The translations under genes were made by a program, and so were the position numbers. This document shows, piece after piece, positions 8,714 through 17,968 of a stretch of DNA of 36,958 bases; position 1 is the stretch's first letter, and every line of letters starts with the position of its first letter. Source of the DNA: Blattamonas nauphoetae (lineage: Eukaryota > Preaxostyla > Oxymonadida); the NCBI GenBank assembly GCA_033064195.1, contig JARBJD010000524.1, forward strand, positions 1 to 36,958. The letters are read 5' to 3'. Below the pieces are notes generated by a model. The model saw nothing but the letters and a program-made list of their open reading frames with translations. It was not told where the DNA came from and made no database searches.

Positions 8714-10633
8714 AATACACGACAGATTAACACTTTCGTGAATAGACTTCTTCGGTGCACACAGCATTCCAAAAACGAAATAGTCGAAAAGAAATGGACT
8801 TTAACTAACGTTTTACCTGTCTATCATGGCGCTGATTCCAATGGACCTTTTGATGGAAATGATGAAACATACTTCGAGGATTGGTCCAATGGAGGTTTAT
8901 CTCCTGAATTATCACTACCTGATGGAAGAAGAGTAGTTCAACAATTTGTAAGCAACTTCCTAGGAGTTCGTATTCGGGATAGCACTGCTAAACTTGCATT
9001 CGAAGCATATCAATTTTATCATCACGAGGTGAATCAGGGAGTGAATTCTTCACCACGGATTCGAAGGCCTGCAGAGGCAAGACCAATACCAATTCCAGTG
9101 CAAAGACCAATAGCAATTCAATCTCCTGAAGACCTAGTTCTTCCTGGACAGATGAGAAACTTGAAATCAATGTGGTTTGAATATGAATATCCAATGAAGG
9201 AGAGGAGATTTGAAGAGGAGGATGATGATGTCATTATTCCCAATCCACCAATGTCAATCAGAACAACTGCGTCCAAACACCCTGTGAGAGAGATCAGACA
9301 CAACGAACCTACGACACAGCAAGTACTCAAAAAGTTGGAACATATGAAAGGATTGTTTGATCATCAACAGAGAAATGATTCAGAAGATGAACAGATCAAA
9401 GCTGAGAACTCACTATTGAAAAATCAAAAGCAAATGGAACACTTCATTACTTCACACATTCTGGATGCCAATAAAATGAACAGAGACACATTTATTCGAG
9501 CCTCGATTAACAAAACTATTGCGAACGATGATCTTAACTTCATTCTGACTCACACAAAACAAATCCCATTCGGAGGAAGATCATTTCAGGATTGGTATGA
9601 GGAATATGATCATAGATGGAGTGCTGCACATCCGAGGAAAATCCAGAGGGAAAAAGGAAGTGACAGAATGATTCTTGATCAACCAATGATTCCAAAAACA
9701 ACGGAAAGAATAGTGTATCCATTTCGATCAAAGATGCAGTTCATGTCCAAAGCAAGTACAGGTGATCCACAGAAGACATCAGACAGAAAGGTTCCTCAGA
9801 ATTGTGATCGACCTTACTTTTCTCCCAAGTTCGGATCATGGGAAATTGATCTTGTCTTTATCCAATCACCAACGTCGAAAACAGTTCTACAGATTTACCT
9901 CTTCGCAATTAACATCAACACTAAATACCTGGTTGTGATTCCTGTTCTGGATAAATCATGGAGCAAAGTCAAGACTGCAATCAACGATCTGATTAATCAT
10001 CGTGGAGTTCATGTCAAAAACATTCGAGGTGATGGAGAAGCAGCATGGACAAGTGGAGAAGCATCAGAGTTTTTCAAGGATCAGAATGTCAGTACATATT
10101 TCACTAGCTCACCATTCACAAATCACAATAGAATTGTCGATCGAGTAATCAGAACAATCAGAGATGGATTCCAAGACAATGCGACACAAATGGCAAATCA
10201 TTCACTGATGAATCAGATGGTGGAATACTACAACATGACTCCTCATCGAGCGTACTGGAACAAGTTCACTCCATGGCAGGCACAAAACAATCGTGAAATC
10301 GAAGCACTGTACATCTCCAGTTGTGAAGAGCAATTGAAGAACATCCAAAGACAGCAGACATCACAGATGTTATGGAAATACAAACCAGGAAATATTCTAC
10401 TGATCCACCTTGATCTGGACAAGACTGTTGCCAAGTTTCAGAAGAAGCGAAGGCAGTTTCAATTCGTGGGAAAATTCATCGAATATAAACACGGTAATGT
10501 GGTAGCTAAACTACTGAATGGTCTCACTTGTCTGTCAAAAGTTGTCTACGTTCCAATTCAACACACAAAGTTCCATGCAGACTCAATTGACGACTTAACT
10601 CCAGAGTTCATTGCTGAATTCGGTCTATTCTGA
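8711..10633 (+). CDS. Retroviral-type integrase of the Polinton
   Basis: A 640-residue protein. The C-terminal half is an RNase H-fold integrase core: WEIDLVFI at ~380, then NIRGDGEAAW at ~440, then the helix after NHNRIVDRVIRTIR at ~475, and a conserved YYNMTPHRAYW segment at ~510. The last ~85 residues (from YKPGNILLIH) look like an SH3- or chromo-like DNA-binding tail, common in Polinton and Ty3-type integrases. The N-terminal ~330 residues are unusual: an unknown globular part, a proline-rich basic linker (~120-140), an acidic EEEDDD patch near 172-178, and a likely coiled coil (~205-245). This protein would insert the linear element into chromosomal DNA and make short target duplications. 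Its long N-terminal extension has no recognised role. Confidence 0.9.
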   Translation: MNTRQINTFVNRLLRCTQHSKNEIVEKKWTLTNVLPVYHGADSNGPFDGNDETYFEDWSNGGLSPELSLPDGRRVVQQFVSNFLGVRIRDSTAKLAFEAYQFYHHEVNQGVNSSPRIRRPAEARPIPIPVQRPIAIQSPEDLVLPGQMRNLKSMWFEYEYPMKERRFEEEDDDVIIPNPPMSIRTTASKHPVREIRHNEPTTQQVLKKLEHMKGLFDHQQRNDSEDEQIKAENSLLKNQKQMEHFITSHILDANKMNRDTFIRASINKTIANDDLNFILTHTKQIPFGGRSFQDWYEEYDHRWSAAHPRKIQREKGSDRMILDQPMIPKTTERIVYPFRSKMQFMSKASTGDPQKTSDRKVPQNCDRPYFSPKFGSWEIDLVFIQSPTSKTVLQIYLFAININTKYLVVIPVLDKSWSKVKTAINDLINHRGVHVKNIRGDGEAAWTSGEASEFFKDQNVSTYFTSSPFTNHNRIVDRVIRTIRDGFQDNATQMANHSLMNQMVEYYNMTPHRAYWNKFTPWQAQNNREIEALYISSCEEQLKNIQRQQTSQMLWKYKPGNILLIHLDLDKTVAKFQKKRRQFQFVGKFIEYKHGNVVAKLLNGLTCLSKVVYVPIQHTKFHADSIDDLTPEFIAEFGLF

Positions 10634-10683
10634 CCTCAGAACTTCGTTCGCTTCAATCTAGCGTAGTTTCGAAATTGTTTCAA

Positions 10684-10705
10684 ATATTTTTATTTCACTT
10701 AAATG
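10684..10705 (+). promoter_or_regulatory. T-rich tract plus TAAATG initiator
   Basis: ATATTTTTATTTCACTTAAATG lies directly before the start at 10703. Confidence 0.6.
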
Positions 10706-11062
10706 ACATCACTGAAAATATTAGAACCATTTGATCCTGAGCAGAAAGAGTTCACAAACATCCACGACTTTCAGCGATACTTGGAGAAGAACAGAAAAGA
10801 ACTGAATGAGTACACAACTCAGAAACTGAATAGGATGATCCAAATTGATGGATACAGAATAACAAAAATAAGAGGTGAGATTGCACTGAGGAAACGATAT
10901 GTTGATGCTTCCACTCCTCCCAATTCACTATCGATTGATCAAAGATTATCAGACATTGAAGAATCTATTCGAACTCTAACAGATACTCTCAGCATGAGAC
11001 TTCGAAGTCTTGACGAGACTATTGGTAACCTTATCCAAGAGTTAACGGACAGTTCGGTTTAA
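10703..11062 (+). CDS. Small coiled-coil protein, unknown
   Basis: A 119-residue, charged, largely helical protein. Residues ~20-65 are rich in K, E, R and N, and the C-terminal part (~78-115) has a heptad-like pattern (SIDQRLSDIEESIRTLTD, then LRSLDETIGNLIQEL) suggesting a coiled-coil oligomer. No catalytic motif or membrane segment is seen. The gene converges on the packaging ATPase gene and overlaps its 3' end by 21 bp. It may be a structural or assembly factor, but the family is not recognised. Confidence 0.75.
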   Translation: MTSLKILEPFDPEQKEFTNIHDFQRYLEKNRKELNEYTTQKLNRMIQIDGYRITKIRGEIALRKRYVDASTPPNSLSIDQRLSDIEESIRTLTDTLSMRLRSLDETIGNLIQELTDSSV

Positions 11063-11923
11063 ACCATCTTTGTTGATCTCTGTCAGTGCGACTCCATCTG
11101 TATTGTATCGAAGAATGACTGCTTCACATTTTTGTTTCCTTTGGTAGACATTCCAGAATTGTCGAATGTCAATTGGTGAGTTCAACTGAGGATATACTCG
11201 ACTGATTCGTTCTTTGTTGAATCCTCCAAAGATCCACATTGAATCGATGTTTGACTTCATGTCTGCTGACAAACTGAAGAGCTCATGCATCGTCAGAAAG
11301 AATGTGAATTTCGGTTGTCGATTCTCCAGGAACAAGTCCATCATTGTCATTCTATTTTTGGATGTTCTACGTTCACCAAGAATTCGACGACAGTCATCAA
11401 GGAGTATAATCGTTTGGAGATTCTTAACTGTGAAGTCATCAATGTTTTGAGCATCAAAGAGATCCTCTCTGCATTCATCAGTGATTCTATTCTGCCACTG
11501 ATTATCAATGATCTCTTCATATGCAGCTTTCGATTCAGAGAGTTCCAACAGAAATGGAAGTGCATCATCATATTTGACTTTCACATAAGGAACGTTCAGT
11601 ATTGGTTTGAATTTATCGAATGTTGGATCAATGTTCTTATCAGTGACGAAGACAAACAAGTGAAAGAGTTCATTCCTAACTTGAACATTTTGGAGCTTGG
11701 CAACCTCTCGAAGAGCATTGAATGTTTTTCCACTTCCTCTGTTTCCAACGAGGACATTTACACTATTACGATTGAAATTCAGATCTGGATGTATTTGTGA
11801 TTGCACTTCATGAGAAACATTCCTATTTGATGCTTCATTCAATTTTGCATTCACGTATGCTGTTAGAGACAAGGGTTCCACCCTCCGCGAAACATCTGGT
11901 TTTGCCATATTCGATTTGTTCAT
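11042..11923 (-). CDS. FtsK/HerA-type genome packaging ATPase
   Basis: A 293-residue P-loop ATPase of the A32-like group that pumps viral DNA into capsids. Walker A is GNRGSGKT (residues 60-67) after a hydrophobic strand, and Walker B is TIILLDD (D176, D177). A later strand, FTFFLTMHELFSL, would carry the sensor region. The length fits Polinton and virophage ATPases, which are compact and lack the membrane segments of bacterial FtsK. It is the first of two minus-strand genes in the block, and it diverges from the next gene across a 61 bp AT-rich gap. Together with the capsid genes it indicates an element able, at least originally, to form particles. Confidence 0.9.
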   Translation of the reverse strand: MNKSNMAKPDVSRRVEPLSLTAYVNAKLNEASNRNVSHEVQSQIHPDLNFNRNSVNVLVGNRGSGKTFNALREVAKLQNVQVRNELFHLFVFVTDKNIDPTFDKFKPILNVPYVKVKYDDALPFLLELSESKAAYEEIIDNQWQNRITDECREDLFDAQNIDDFTVKNLQTIILLDDCRRILGERRTSKNRMTMMDLFLENRQPKFTFFLTMHELFSLSADMKSNIDSMWIFGGFNKERISRVYPQLNSPIDIRQFWNVYQRKQKCEAVILRYNTDGVALTEINKDGLNRTVR

Positions 11924-11987
11924 TTGTGATTTAACTCTAATTAAAATATACTTTTGGTTTTTTTATTTTGTATGAAAACAAACAATG
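11924..11987. promoter_or_regulatory. Divergent AT-rich promoter region
   Basis: The 61 bp gap between the ATPase gene (minus) and the next gene (plus) contains TTTTTTTATTTTG toward the plus-strand start at 11985 and TATATTTTAATTAG reading toward the ATPase start. Neither start carries a perfect TAAATG. Confidence 0.4.
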
Positions 11988-12947
11988 TCACAAAAGATAG
12001 TGTACGTTCAACCACAAAGAAAAGCACAAGCGAAGAAACCAAGAATGAGATACGCAGCAGAGACTCAAGCAGCATTGAAACGAATCTATGCCGACGATGA
12101 TATTCAAACCAGACGCAATGATGTTCTGTGCAGTCTTCCATCAGCGTTAGAATACATCAAGAGAACTGGACGAAATTGGACTGCGAAAATAGAACAATAT
12201 GGACAAGTTCCTGATGTGATGGTCTACGATCATGATACTGGAGATTTGATTGCAGTCAATGGTGCCATGCTAACTCCATTCAACAGTAGACCAGTCAAAG
12301 AGACATACTATGCAATGAATCCAACACCTGATAGGCGAAGACAGACATCCTATACATCGTTTAATCAAAACCATGGAAGGAAAATCAAAGCTGTACATCG
12401 GAATTTCCTCAAAAATGGAACATACGATTTGCCAACCAATTATCGAGACATCAGCTATGAAGAGATGAAGACCAAACGATCTCAACAACCATATGCAATA
12501 ATGAAGAGAGCTGTTGGTGAACACATGACAGACACATTGGGAATAACTCGTGCAAATCGAAGCAATCCAGCTGATCCCAGCAAGAATGTGTTAGACAATA
12601 CGGTGTTCAATTCAATTCAATCACAGATTGCATCACTGATGTGGGATCAATGGCTTCATGATCATGTTCAGGACTACAATCCCAGTATGAAACAAAAGAA
12701 AGCCTTCAAAGATCAGATTTATCCAGTGTTTCTCCAAATGATCACTCAAGATACAACGTATTTATCGGAATACTGTACTCGCTATTCAACTCACATATCA
12801 ACAGAAGTTAATAAACTGAAAGCCAAAGCATTCAAAACAGTCACAGATGATGATATCAGTGGATACCAATCTGAAATGCCTGGGTATTTTCGATTTGCAC
12901 AGTTGGACAGTTCTGGAATGGGAGCTATAGATCGAGCAGAAATGTGA
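11985..12947 (+). CDS. Unknown 320-residue Polinton protein
   Basis: The N-terminus is strongly basic (QPQRKAQAKKPRMRYAAETQ), followed by a mixed alpha/beta region and a helical C-terminal half with tryptophans (MWDQWLHDHV). The basic start would suit DNA binding or an internal virion protein. No family motif is recognised, and it lacks the H-D-Q-C arrangement of the adenain-like protease expected near here in Polintons. It sits between the ATPase and the small virion-like genes, so a structural role is plausible but unproven. Confidence 0.75.
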   Translation: MSQKIVYVQPQRKAQAKKPRMRYAAETQAALKRIYADDDIQTRRNDVLCSLPSALEYIKRTGRNWTAKIEQYGQVPDVMVYDHDTGDLIAVNGAMLTPFNSRPVKETYYAMNPTPDRRRQTSYTSFNQNHGRKIKAVHRNFLKNGTYDLPTNYRDISYEEMKTKRSQQPYAIMKRAVGEHMTDTLGITRANRSNPADPSKNVLDNTVFNSIQSQIASLMWDQWLHDHVQDYNPSMKQKKAFKDQIYPVFLQMITQDTTYLSEYCTRYSTHISTEVNKLKAKAFKTVTDDDISGYQSEMPGYFRFAQLDSSGMGAIDRAEM

Positions 12948-12968
12948 ATTTAAAAACATTAATATATA

Positions 12969-12993
12969 TTTTTTATTTTTATTGAAAGTGATG
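12969..12993 (+). promoter_or_regulatory. T-rich tract before start
   Basis: TTTTTTATTTTTATTGAAAG lies just before the ATG at 12991. The T tract matches the other genes but the TAAATG core is absent. Confidence 0.4.
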
Positions 12994-13563
12994 CAACCAA
13001 TTCTCAGTTGTCAATTTACAAAACACACAAGTTCTTCTTCAGTACCAACATCAATCACCAACAATGTCATCATTGAGAACAAAGGTTCGAATTCTGGAAG
13101 GTTGAATAGTGAGCAAAGTGCGAATGTGGAGCTTGAAAATGAACGAGGTGCTTACGATCCACCATTGGAGACCTATCCATCAGCTCCCATTCAGAGCCGT
13201 TCCATTCCACTACGAGAATACACTTCTAACATTTCAGCATTCAAAGATCAACTACTGCTCGTCTACAAGAATGCTTTCGCTTGTGAAAAGAAACTGTTGA
13301 ATAACCTCATTGAACCATCGAAGACACTGATCACAAACCAAAGTGATTTATGTGCACTGATTGCGACACTCACTGGAATCAATGATGTGGTGATTGAACT
13401 GGATGATTTATCTGACAAGTGCCTCTGTCTGAATAAACTCCCAATCTTTCGAACAATATTCAAGATCCTTGTTGGTGGAAAAGACATGAGTATTGCCGAT
13501 AACGAAGCATACAACACAATTCTCAATTATGGCATTTCTCTTACAAAGGCAATTCCTCGTTAG
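12991..13563 (+). CDS. Unknown 190-residue Polinton protein
   Basis: The start at 12991 is chosen because it follows the T-rich tract. The N-terminal ~75 residues are Ser/Asn/Pro-rich and likely disordered. The C-terminal ~110 residues are helical, with cysteines in a short cluster (DKCLCLN) and a hydrophobic end (FRTIFKILVGG). No catalytic motif is recognised. A disordered arm plus a small folded domain is common in minor virion proteins, and the neighbours support that reading, which remains inference. Confidence 0.7.
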   Translation: MQPILSCQFTKHTSSSSVPTSITNNVIIENKGSNSGRLNSEQSANVELENERGAYDPPLETYPSAPIQSRSIPLREYTSNISAFKDQLLLVYKNAFACEKKLLNNLIEPSKTLITNQSDLCALIATLTGINDVVIELDDLSDKCLCLNKLPIFRTIFKILVGGKDMSIADNEAYNTILNYGISLTKAIPR

Positions 13564-13578
13564 AAAAATTAATGAATT

Positions 13579-13602
13579 GTATTTTTGATTTTTACATAAA
13601 TG
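13579..13602 (+). promoter_or_regulatory. T-rich tract plus TAAATG initiator
   Basis: GTATTTTTGATTTTTACATA is followed by the TAAATG start at 13600. Confidence 0.65.
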
Positions 13603-13953
13603 GCACCAGGAAGTTTCAACAAACTCAAAAATATCGGAAAACAGTTCTTTCAATTCATCAAACCTCTAGCTCCAACATTGCTTCAAGTTGGTGGTGGATT
13701 GCTCTCACAAACGAACAGTAAATTCGGACAAACAGCAGGAGGAATACTCAATGGATTAGGAGGAATGATGGACGTTTATCAGCAAAATAAGGCGATCAAT
13801 CGAGCACCACAACAACCACTCGACCCCAGTCGGGTTCGAAGCCTTGCAGAGGCAAGACAGATGATTGAGTACGAACCACCTCGAAATGGACGATTCTCCA
13901 ATGATGATATGCCACTCTCGTCAAATTCCAAAATTCAATTCAAAGGAAAATAA
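13600..13953 (+). CDS. Small MAPG protein, possible minor virion peptide (1)
   Basis: A 117-residue protein that begins MAPGSFNKLKNIGKQFFQFI, a likely amphipathic helix, followed by a Gly-rich hydrophobic segment (VGGGLLSQ...GGILNGLGGM) and a polar tail. The opening matches the next gene (MAPG, then a hydrophobic-Lys-Leu helix), so the two are probably paralogues. Such amphipathic, glycine-rich small proteins recall membrane-active or cement proteins of adenoviruses and other jelly-roll viruses (pVI-like). The comparison rests on composition and position, not on sequence homology I can demonstrate. Confidence 0.7.
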   Translation: MAPGSFNKLKNIGKQFFQFIKPLAPTLLQVGGGLLSQTNSKFGQTAGGILNGLGGMMDVYQQNKAINRAPQQPLDPSRVRSLAEARQMIEYEPPRNGRFSNDDMPLSSNSKIQFKGK

Positions 13954-13966
13954 TTCACTAGTATTC

Positions 13967-13991
13967 GAATATTTTTATTTTTATTGAAATG
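13967..13991 (+). promoter_or_regulatory. T-rich tract before start
   Basis: AATATTTTTATTTTTATTGA lies directly before the ATG at 13989; the initiator reads GAAATG. Confidence 0.5.
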
Positions 13992-14285
13992 GCACCAGGT
14001 TGGTTATCCAAATTAGCAGCAGTCGGAAAAAATATACTCAGAGTAGGAGCTCCATTTCTGAACCTAATTCCCTTCGTTGGACCACTGATTTCTAAGGTAG
14101 CACAGACCGGGATTGAAATGATTCCAGACGTGAAATCGGATCAGCAAATCCACGCAGAAAAGATGGCACAGTATGAACAAGCAATGAATGAAGGAAACAC
14201 AGCAGTTGCGAACAAACTCAGAGGAGAAATAATGAAACTAGAAGAAAAGCTGAAACCAAAGAAGAAGAAAGTCAAAAAGAAATAA
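13989..14285 (+). CDS. Small MAPG protein, possible minor virion peptide (2)
   Basis: A 98-residue protein that begins MAPGWLSKLAAVGKNILRVG, then a hydrophobic stretch (APFLNLIPFVGPLISKV) that could enter or lie on a membrane, then a charged helix and a lysine-rich C-terminus (KLKPKKKKVKKK). The N-terminus resembles the preceding gene. The basic tail could bind DNA and the front could disturb membranes, a pairing seen in adenovirus core and pVI-type proteins. It sits immediately upstream of the capsid genes. Function is inferred from these features only. Confidence 0.7.
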   Translation: MAPGWLSKLAAVGKNILRVGAPFLNLIPFVGPLISKVAQTGIEMIPDVKSDQQIHAEKMAQYEQAMNEGNTAVANKLRGEIMKLEEKLKPKKKKVKKK

Positions 14286-14294
14286 GCAATATTG

Positions 14295-14316
14295 TTTTTT
14301 TATTTTTGATAAAATG
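14295..14316 (+). promoter_or_regulatory. T-rich tract before capsid gene
   Basis: TTTTTTTATTTTTGATAAAATG precedes the start at 14314. Confidence 0.5.
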
Positions 14317-16196
14317 AATTCGCATATAACACATCTGACAAACAAAAGAACTGGAGCATCATCATTAACTGGAAACACTACAGGATCAATCAAGTACACT
14401 CGAGATGATATTGGTCAAATACAACAACAACTCATGTCTGAGCATCACATCAATTACCTTCTGAACGATGGAGCTCACAGTACTTCTATTCAGGAATTGA
14501 AACCATCAGAGAATTCACGATTCTCTAAAGGACAGGAAATAATCATCCCACTGACTGGGAATCAGGACATTTGTCAAATCGATGATTCATTCATTACGTT
14601 CACCATGACAGCAACATTGAAAGTCAACAATTGGAAGACAACTGCTGGAAATATTGGATCGTTCATGAATGAGAGAATCTTCATCTTCGTTGGACTCAAA
14701 CATTCAGCATCCATCTTTCGTGACCTTACTGTACTGCACAACAATCAGAGAATCATCAGCACAACAAACAATGATGTATCAATGGAGTCTCACATCTACA
14801 ACATGATAAAACCAAAGAGTCAATTAGAGAATCGAAAACATTGTCACACACCTTGGCAGAATGCATGGAATCATGATGAATCCGTTGCTGGTGTTTATAT
14901 TCCTTTATCAGACTTCACAACAACATCTGGAACTGGTGTATTCAAAGACACTATTGATGTACCGATTCGTGTGTCAATTCACCTTGAAGATCTTCTCATT
15001 TTCTCAGGAATGACTGACTATCCTCGGTGTCTCTTCGGAGATCTGAAATTGAGTGTGCACATCAATGAAGATGCATTCGTTTGTTGTCCTGTGAATCCTG
15101 AACTGACTTTGAAAAATACACTCTCGTTCTTGATCAGTGACACTACAACAAGGCTTCCTCCCATCCGACATTCAATTGTCTATTGTCATTCTGATCGTCC
15201 AAACTTCATTCCTAGTCTCGTCGCCCCATGCACAAAGAAATTCGTTCAAATCGGTCAATCATTTAAAATCAAAGCAGTACAACAAGATTGTGTATATACA
15301 CATCCGACTGGTAATACATCGGAACATTGGTCTGAAGAACAATACATTTCTCTCACCATTCTGGATTATCGCATTGATGATGTGTATTGCATGAGTGCTG
15401 GATACCAAATGAAAGAAATTGCGAAAGAGAATCTGAAGAAAATGTATCAGGATCGTCCCGAACAATTCCGGCAGAGAAGATATCATTCTATCCATTTCAG
15501 AAAACACCGACTCCATCAGGAATTGATTGTACTCAGCAAATGGTTCTCGTGAATGCCAAGGATATCATGCTTCTCTTCCGTCACTACGATAATGAAGTCA
15601 CATGTTTCCATAATCCAATGCAGAAGAATATCCAAGTGAATCTACTCAACAAATACTATCCAGAACAACCGACAACAACTATTGGAGCTCGTTTCTATCA
15701 GTTTGCTTTGTCAACTCTCAATCTCGATTCCTATCTAGCTGTTCCAGATGATTTGGAGCGATCACTTACAGATTCTCTCGTTGAAGAGAAACTCACTGGT
15801 GATCAGAATTATCCCAATGAGACAATGACAAGAGTACGACAAATTCATGACAATTCTGATTTTCTTTTATGCTTCTCAACCCAGAGAAGTGGTTGCCCAA
15901 CAAACTGTAATGATTCGATCAGTTCCAGAGGTCAGAATGTTCCAGTCACTTTGAGATCTCAGCCAATTTATCAAGGAGTGATTGACACGTACCACAATGT
16001 TCTTGATCCAAGTCAAAAAATTCCTGAAAGAGATGGTATGATGACAACATTTACACATCCTCCAGCGCCTATTTTCGCAACAACTGCAACAACGTGGTGG
16101 GTATTACGATACAGTAATGGTGAACCAAAAGTTGAGTACTATCCAAATCACACACTGAAAGCCTTACACAAGGAACATGGAATAATGAAATCATAA
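14314..16196 (+). CDS. Polinton major-capsid-like gene 1 (extent of homology)
   Basis: This region encodes a protein related to the gene at 16243-17925 along its length. Shared landmarks are an early strand entering IPL/VPL...D, a FVGLKHSASIFRDL block (FYGFKSSSDAIRDM in the other), a K-H-C-x-x-W block, a YP-x-x-(I/L)FG-(D/N)-L segment, and a C-terminal QPIYQGVIDTY...PPAPI...W pattern. The beta-rich content, the length of ~600 residues and the position beside the packaging ATPase and fibre fit the double-jelly-roll major capsid family of Polintons. The coordinates give the span of homology, not one simple frame. It would form the icosahedral shell. Confidence 0.75.
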
Positions 16197-16219
16197 AACT
16201 GAAAAAGAAAATTATGATA

Positions 16220-16245
16220 TTGTATTTTTTATTTTTCTATAAATG
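16220..16245 (+). promoter_or_regulatory. T-rich tract plus TAAATG initiator
   Basis: TTGTATTTTTTATTTTTCTA is followed by a TAAATG start at 16243. Confidence 0.65.
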
Positions 16246-17925
16246 AGAAGTATCAGATCAAATCAATCCAAACCAACATCGACATTAATTGAGCAAATCG
16301 AAGTGCAATCGTACATGCCAAAACAGTGGGATTCCGAGCTGCACGTTTATTCCATTCAATTAGTTCATCCAACAAATCCTCCGATGCCATGCAGAATTGG
16401 AGATGAGATTGAAGTCCCATTGTGCTATGACGGTCATGATGTGACCGAGTTTTCGAAGAGTCATTTACGAATTGATCTCACAGTTACCGTTCCATATTCG
16501 AAACCAACGAGTGCATCTGCGCTATATGTTGGAATGTATGGTATGTTCTACGGATTTAAATCATCATCAGATGCAATTCGAGACATGAGACTCGTCGACA
16601 GTCAAGGAAACATCATTGACAATACACTTCAGAACAATCACATCCACGAATCATTTCTATACCACACTTTCAAATCCCATGAAGAGAAAAATAACATGAA
16701 GCATTGCTACAGTCTTTGGGAAAATGTTCAGAGAATGGATCCAAGCGTATGTGGATACTATCATTGTCCAGTCGATGCTGCCTCTTCAAACATCATATTT
16801 ACAATTCCATTGGTCATTCCATTTGTGAATCTTCTACCATTAAGTACTGTCGATCAGTATCCAAATTCCATCTTTGGCAATCTCCGATTGAGATTTCATT
16901 TAACAACTGATTCACTTGTGTACTGTCCTATTCGAGTTTCCACAATCGTAAGGAAAACACTTGAAAACAGTATCGATCAAAATCCAAGTAAATCGATTTC
17001 AACTCTGTCAACTCAATCCCAAACAGAATTATTGTACGATGGAGACTTCTCGACACTGACTCAAGAGATTACACAAATCGGGAATCCAGTTCAACGAATT
17101 CAATATTTTCAACCGGCATCATCAGGTACTGTGAAATATATCGCTACATCGCCAACCACTTCCACTGTTCTTTCTTCATCAGTTGATAAAGTCAGTTCGA
17201 TTTGCTATGGATATCAAATGACTGATGCAACAAAGCAATCTCTCTTCAACACATATTCAAAGACTCTTTATGTTCTGAAAGCAGAAAGAATTGACACACA
17301 ATCATTTCAATCAAAAGCGAATGCAATGGGAGTGAGATCAAACATTAGTATCAAACTCAACAATCTCATGAATCTAATGTGCTTATTCCCTGAAAGACCA
17401 AATGAATGTACAGTCTTCAGAAATCCTCACTACATTGGTCAATTCGAAATGCTTGGAACCAACTTTCCCAATTTCCCAATGTCAACTATATCACCAGAGT
17501 TCTATCAAATGATGATGGTGAATGGTGACTTCATTGGTTGTTCTGCCACGGAAGAGTTTGAGAATTCCATTTGTTCAACTCGAGTATTTCACGACAGAGG
17601 AACTGACTACAAGAGAACAAGACCATTCACAGATGCAACTTGTTTCACATTCATGGTTCCAACTGATCGAAGTGAAATTGCTGGTGGTGAAGAAGGGATT
17701 TCAACAGCAGAATCAGTGAACATTGTCTTCAGAGGAACACCAATCAATCAGGGTGAACTGGATCCATATTTCACATCAACTCCGGAAGGTCCTCCTCCAC
17801 CAATTCTAGCACTACATCAAGCGACATACTGGCTGTTCTGGATTGAGAATGGGCAACCACGAGTGCGATATGTCATTGATCGTCGACTCCAAGAAGCATA
17901 TGAAGAAGTGAAGAGAGGGTATTGA
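16243..17925 (+). CDS. Polinton major-capsid-like protein 2
   Basis: A 560-residue, beta-rich protein. Landmarks shared with the previous gene are IEVPLCYDGHDVTEF (~66-80), MFYGFKSSSDAIRDM (~105-119), KHCYSLWENV (~153-162), TIPLVIPFVNLLPLS (~188-202), YPNSIFGNLRLRFHL (~206-220) and a C-terminal PINQGELDPYF...PPPPI...YW. The strand order and FGNL block resemble the two jelly rolls of Polinton and virophage capsid proteins. Two divergent capsid paralogues side by side is uncommon: one may build most hexons, the other a specialised position such as vertices. No maturation-cleavage motif could be identified. Confidence 0.8.
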   Translation: MRSIRSNQSKPTSTLIEQIEVQSYMPKQWDSELHVYSIQLVHPTNPPMPCRIGDEIEVPLCYDGHDVTEFSKSHLRIDLTVTVPYSKPTSASALYVGMYGMFYGFKSSSDAIRDMRLVDSQGNIIDNTLQNNHIHESFLYHTFKSHEEKNNMKHCYSLWENVQRMDPSVCGYYHCPVDAASSNIIFTIPLVIPFVNLLPLSTVDQYPNSIFGNLRLRFHLTTDSLVYCPIRVSTIVRKTLENSIDQNPSKSISTLSTQSQTELLYDGDFSTLTQEITQIGNPVQRIQYFQPASSGTVKYIATSPTTSTVLSSSVDKVSSICYGYQMTDATKQSLFNTYSKTLYVLKAERIDTQSFQSKANAMGVRSNISIKLNNLMNLMCLFPERPNECTVFRNPHYIGQFEMLGTNFPNFPMSTISPEFYQMMMVNGDFIGCSATEEFENSICSTRVFHDRGTDYKRTRPFTDATCFTFMVPTDRSEIAGGEEGISTAESVNIVFRGTPINQGELDPYFTSTPEGPPPPILALHQATYWLFWIENGQPRVRYVIDRRLQEAYEEVKRGY

Positions 17926-17939
17926 ATAGAACAACTATG

Positions 17940-17968
17940 ATATTTTATTTTTGTAGAAAACAAGAATG
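17940..17968 (+). promoter_or_regulatory. T-rich tract before start
   Basis: ATATTTTATTTTTGTAG lies upstream of the ATG at 17966 without a TAAATG core. Confidence 0.4.

Noticed and set aside
11285-11800. Plus-strand frame of 171 codons
   Set aside because: Lies opposite the packaging ATPase gene, which has clear Walker motifs; it is a shadow.
12991-13563. Adenain-like maturation protease
   Set aside because: No His...Asp/Glu...Gln...Cys order could be found here or in the 320-residue gene before it.
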